DNA of 64,000 bases from Pseudoalteromonas prydzensis (lineage in GTDB: Bacteria; Pseudomonadota; Gammaproteobacteria; Enterobacterales; Alteromonadaceae): contig NZ_BDDT01000014.1 of the NCBI RefSeq assembly GCF_001661495.1, positions 41,059 to 105,058 on the forward strand, read 5' to 3'. The notes under the pieces were generated by a model. The model saw only the letters and a program-made list of their open reading frames with translations, searched no databases and was not told where the DNA came from. Below are positions 61,528-64,000 of this stretch, one piece after another. The first letter of the stretch is position 1, and each line of letters starts with the position of its first letter. The position numbers and the translations under genes are program-made.

Positions 61528-62145
61528 TTACTTACTTTCGCGATTAGTAAATACCGCATCAACTAAACCATAATCAACGGCTTGAGTTGCGCTCATAAAG
61601 TTATCGCGGTCTGTATCTTTTGAAATCACATCTAATGGTTGGCCAGTATGCTCTGCCATTAAACGGTTTAATTTGTCTTTAATAGACAGGATTTCTTTGG
61701 CGTGTATTTCAAAGTCAGATGCTTGACCTTGGAAACCACCTAATGGTTGGTGAATCATCACGCGTGAATTAGGTAAACAATAGCGTTTGCCTTTTGCACC
61801 AGCTGTTAATAAGAATGCCCCCATGCTAGCCGCTTGACCAACACAAATTGTACTTACATCTGGTTTAATAAAATTCATGGTGTCGTAGATTGCCATACCC
61901 GCAGTCACTGAACCACCCGGTGAATTGATATATAAAAAGATATCTTTTTCTGGGTTTTCTGACTCTAAAAATAACATTTGCGCTAAAATTAGATTCGCCA
62001 TGTTATCTTCAACCTGGCCCGTTAAAAATATGATTCGCTCTTTTAATAGTCTCGAATAAATATCATACGAGCGCTCGCCTTTTGCTGTCTGTTCAACAAC
62101 CATTGGAACTAATGCATTTAGAGGATCTGTAATACCAGTGTTCAT
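61528..62145 (-). CDS. clpP: ATP-dependent Clp protease proteolytic subunit ClpP
   Basis: This serine peptidase of 205 residues has catalytic Ser in QAASMGAFLL (~108), His in RVMIHQPLGG (~133) and Asp in the later KDTDRDNFMS region. It forms the double heptamer that degrades substrates unfolded by ClpX. The spacer to tig (62146-62311) holds the probable promoter. Confidence 0.97.
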   Translation of the reverse strand: MNTGITDPLNALVPMVVEQTAKGERSYDIYSRLLKERIIFLTGQVEDNMANLILAQMLFLESENPEKDIFLYINSPGGSVTAGMAIYDTMNFIKPDVSTICVGQAASMGAFLLTAGAKGKRYCLPNSRVMIHQPLGGFQGQASDFEIHAKEILSIKDKLNRLMAEHTGQPLDVISKDTDRDNFMSATQAVDYGLVDAVFTNRESK

Positions 62146-62233
62146 ACTTATTTTATTCCTTATGCGCTTATACTTATCCTTATTATAAGAAAAGCATAGT
62201 TATCTTTTTGGCAAAATTGAAGGCCACAAACTA

Positions 62234-62279
62234 AAATGGCTCGGGCACGCTGCATAAAACAGAGTAACACGAGCCATTT
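62234..62279 (-). terminator. Possible terminator of tig
   Basis: AAATGGCTCG / CGAGCCATTT with a 26-base loop lies after the tig stop on the minus strand; TTTT follows on that strand. The large loop makes it weaker than the other terminators. Confidence 0.6.
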
Positions 62280-62311
62280 AATCGTTAGCGAGGACTTAAG
62301 TCAATGACTTA

Positions 62312-63616
62312 TTAAGCACCTTGCTGCGGATTCATGATGTCATCAAATGCTTTTTCAACGTCAGTTACATTCGCTTTAGCTAAAATAGCTTCAACAGCTT
62401 GCTCTTCCATTGCTACATTACGCATCTGCTGCATAAGTTGATCATTTGCTTTGTAGTATTCTACTACTTCAGTTGGATCTTCGTATGCAGAAGCTACTGT
62501 TGCGATTAACGCTTCAACTTTTGACTCGTCAACTTTAAGCTCGTTCGCTTTAATTACTTCACCTAATAAAAGGCCAGTTTTAACGCGAGTAACCGCTTGC
62601 TCATGGAACAATTCAGCTGGAAGCTCAGGCATGTTTTTAGCGTCGCCACCAAAACGTTGTGCAGCTTGCTGACGTAGTGCATCAATTTCTTGATCTACTA
62701 GCGCTTTAGGCACGTCGATTTCGTTGTTAGCTAAAAGACCTTTGATTGCTTGGTCTTTCACGTTCGCTTTAACCGCTTGGTCAAGTTCACGTGTCATGTT
62801 CTTTTTAACTTCTTCTTTAAGTGCGTCAACGCCGCCTTCAGTTACGCCAAATTTAGTTGCGAACTCTTCGCTTAATTCAGGTAGCTCTTGCGCTTCAACT
62901 TTCTTCACAGTGATTGTGAATTGAGCTGCTTTGCCTTTAAGGTTTTCAGCGTGGTAATCTTCAGGGAAAGTTACGTCAGAAACAACTTCTTCGCCTGCTT
63001 TTTTACCTACGATGTTATCTTCAAAACCTGGGATCATACGACCTTGGCCAAGTTCTAATGGGAAATCTTCAGCTTTTCCGCCTTCGAATACTTCACCGTC
63101 GATAGTACCTACGAAATCAACCGTTACACGGTCTTTCTCGCCAGCAGCTGTGTCAACTTCAGCCCATGATGCATGTTGCTTACGAAGTGTTTCTAGCATG
63201 TTTGCTAAATCTTCGTCAGTCACTGATACAGCTGGTTTTTCTACAGCAATTTTATCTAAACCTTGAACTTCAACTTCAGGGTAAACTTCAAATGTTGCAG
63301 CAAATTCTAAATCTTTACCCGCTTCAAGTGCTTTAGGAGCAAATGTTGGTGCGCCAGCTGGGTTAATTTTTTCAGCTACGATTGCTTCGTAGAAGTTACG
63401 TTGCATTAATTCACCAGCTACTTCCTGACGAACTGCGCCACCGTAACGTTTGTTGATTACAGACGTTGGTACTTTACCTGGACGGAAACCATCAATACGC
63501 TGGGTTTTAGACAGTTGTTGTAAGCGTTTTTTTACTTCGGTCTCAACGTTCTCTGCAGGAACGGTGATGGTCAGACGGCGCTCAAGGCCTTGAGTCGTCT
63601 CAACAGAAACTTGCAT
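62312..63616 (-). CDS. tig: Trigger factor
   Basis: This ribosome-bound chaperone and prolyl isomerase has 434 residues. The N-terminal ribosome-binding tail has the signature GFRPGKVP (~46), then an FKBP-type isomerase domain (~160-245), then the helical C-domain. I start at MQVSVETT (63616), the family's N-terminus. An ATG four codons earlier is open but lies within AGGTATATC. Confidence 0.97.
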   Translation of the reverse strand: MQVSVETTQGLERRLTITVPAENVETEVKKRLQQLSKTQRIDGFRPGKVPTSVINKRYGGAVRQEVAGELMQRNFYEAIVAEKINPAGAPTFAPKALEAGKDLEFAATFEVYPEVEVQGLDKIAVEKPAVSVTDEDLANMLETLRKQHASWAEVDTAAGEKDRVTVDFVGTIDGEVFEGGKAEDFPLELGQGRMIPGFEDNIVGKKAGEEVVSDVTFPEDYHAENLKGKAAQFTITVKKVEAQELPELSEEFATKFGVTEGGVDALKEEVKKNMTRELDQAVKANVKDQAIKGLLANNEIDVPKALVDQEIDALRQQAAQRFGGDAKNMPELPAELFHEQAVTRVKTGLLLGEVIKANELKVDESKVEALIATVASAYEDPTEVVEYYKANDQLMQQMRNVAMEEQAVEAILAKANVTDVEKAFDDIMNPQQGA

Positions 63617-63873
63617 GATATACCTCAATCTTCAATTTTGGCGACTGTTCGCCTTCCTTACAAACACGGTGATCACTATGCGGTTTGGTACGTTTGAAGT
63701 CATTTAAACAACTTCTCTACGCCATATTCACTATAAGATACCAATGCTGCTCTGCCCTTCGGGCACTATGTTAAACAATAGACGCGGCATTATAACCTAA
63801 TATTTATGATAGTCGAGTGTAGGGGGCAATTATTTGGTCAGATCACGGATTATAGAAGATGAGTGGGTAAAAA
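63617..63873. other. Spacer upstream of tig without a gene
   Basis: No gene is seen. A small hairpin TGCCC-TTC-GGGCA lies near 63754. The tig promoter should be here, but no clear -35/-10 pair stands out. Confidence 0.5.
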
Positions 63874-64000
63874 ATCAGCTATCAGCTATCAGCTATCAGC
63901 TATCAGCTATCAGCTATCAGCTATCAGCTATCAGCTATCAGCTATCAGCTATCAGCTATCAGCTATCAGCTATCAGCTATCAGCTATCAGCTATCAGCTA
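63874..64000. repeat. Perfect heptamer tandem repeat AGCTATC, at least 18 copies
   Basis: The 7-base unit AGCTATC repeats without a mismatch from 63874 to the end of the window and probably beyond. The unit also appears in the degenerate tract at 42945. The tract lies upstream of tig, in a spacer. Confidence 0.97.

Overview
The window looks like chromosomal DNA from a marine gammaproteobacterium of the order Alteromonadales, most likely Pseudoalteromonas or a close relative. This is inferred from gene content and synteny: tRNA(Met-Leu-Gln) array/ubiF/miaB/ybeZ-ybeY-corC-lnt; ycjX-ycjF-pspCBA divergent from pspF-sapABCDF; tig-clpP-clpX-lon-hupB-ppiD; and the VC2046/SO_2500 family gene. No species can be proved without a database.

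Layout. 1-1.1 kb: 3' part of ychF. 1.25-2.85 kb: an expanded tRNA operon with 2 Met(CAT), 4 Leu(TAG) and 4 Gln(TTG) genes, two broken tRNA-Leu copies, and then a 116-bp run of a 7-bp repeat. 2.9-9.8 kb: ubiF (minus) divergent from miaB-ybeZ-ybeY-corC-lnt. 9.8-17.7 kb: small accessory genes, including a relE-type toxin pseudogene beside an intact antitoxin, an RRM protein, an M28 peptidase lipoprotein, a Cache-like membrane protein, two tRNA-Tyr genes, a YgjP-like metallopeptidase and a pentapeptide-repeat potassium channel. 17.9-25.4 kb: a signalling block (MHYT hybrid kinase, REC-HD-GYP, PilZ, single REC) interrupted by HD, VOC and rlmI genes. 25.4-32.4 kb: hrpA, phhA-phhB and a methionine gamma-lyase. 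32.5-42.9 kb: ycjF/ycjX, phage-shock genes with a sigma-54 promoter, pspF and sapABCDF.

42.9-54.9 kb is the accessory island. It holds a TIR-domain protein, a decayed group II intron placed directly after the TIR stop codon and beside an attC-like palindrome, two small unknown genes, a second intron remnant, and a trypsin-like protease. It continues with a lipoprotein hydrolase, a LytS/LytTR-type two-component pair with another hydrolase, a serine beta-lactamase-like hydrolase in AT-rich DNA, and a yefM-yoeB toxin-antitoxin pair. A ~75-bp direct repeat lies at both ends of the 47-54 kb block. 55-63.6 kb is the conserved protein quality-control block (ppiD, hupB, lon with a heat-shock promoter, clpX, clpP, tig).

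The most unusual non-genic signal is a family of intergenic 7-bp tandem repeats. Some tracts are long and perfect (2727-2842, 63874-64000). Others are short or degenerate, and these repeatedly sit next to two small palindromes (a GTTGGGT/ACCCAAC type and a GAGGTAAACTC type). Together they form what looks like one composite intergenic element present in several copies.
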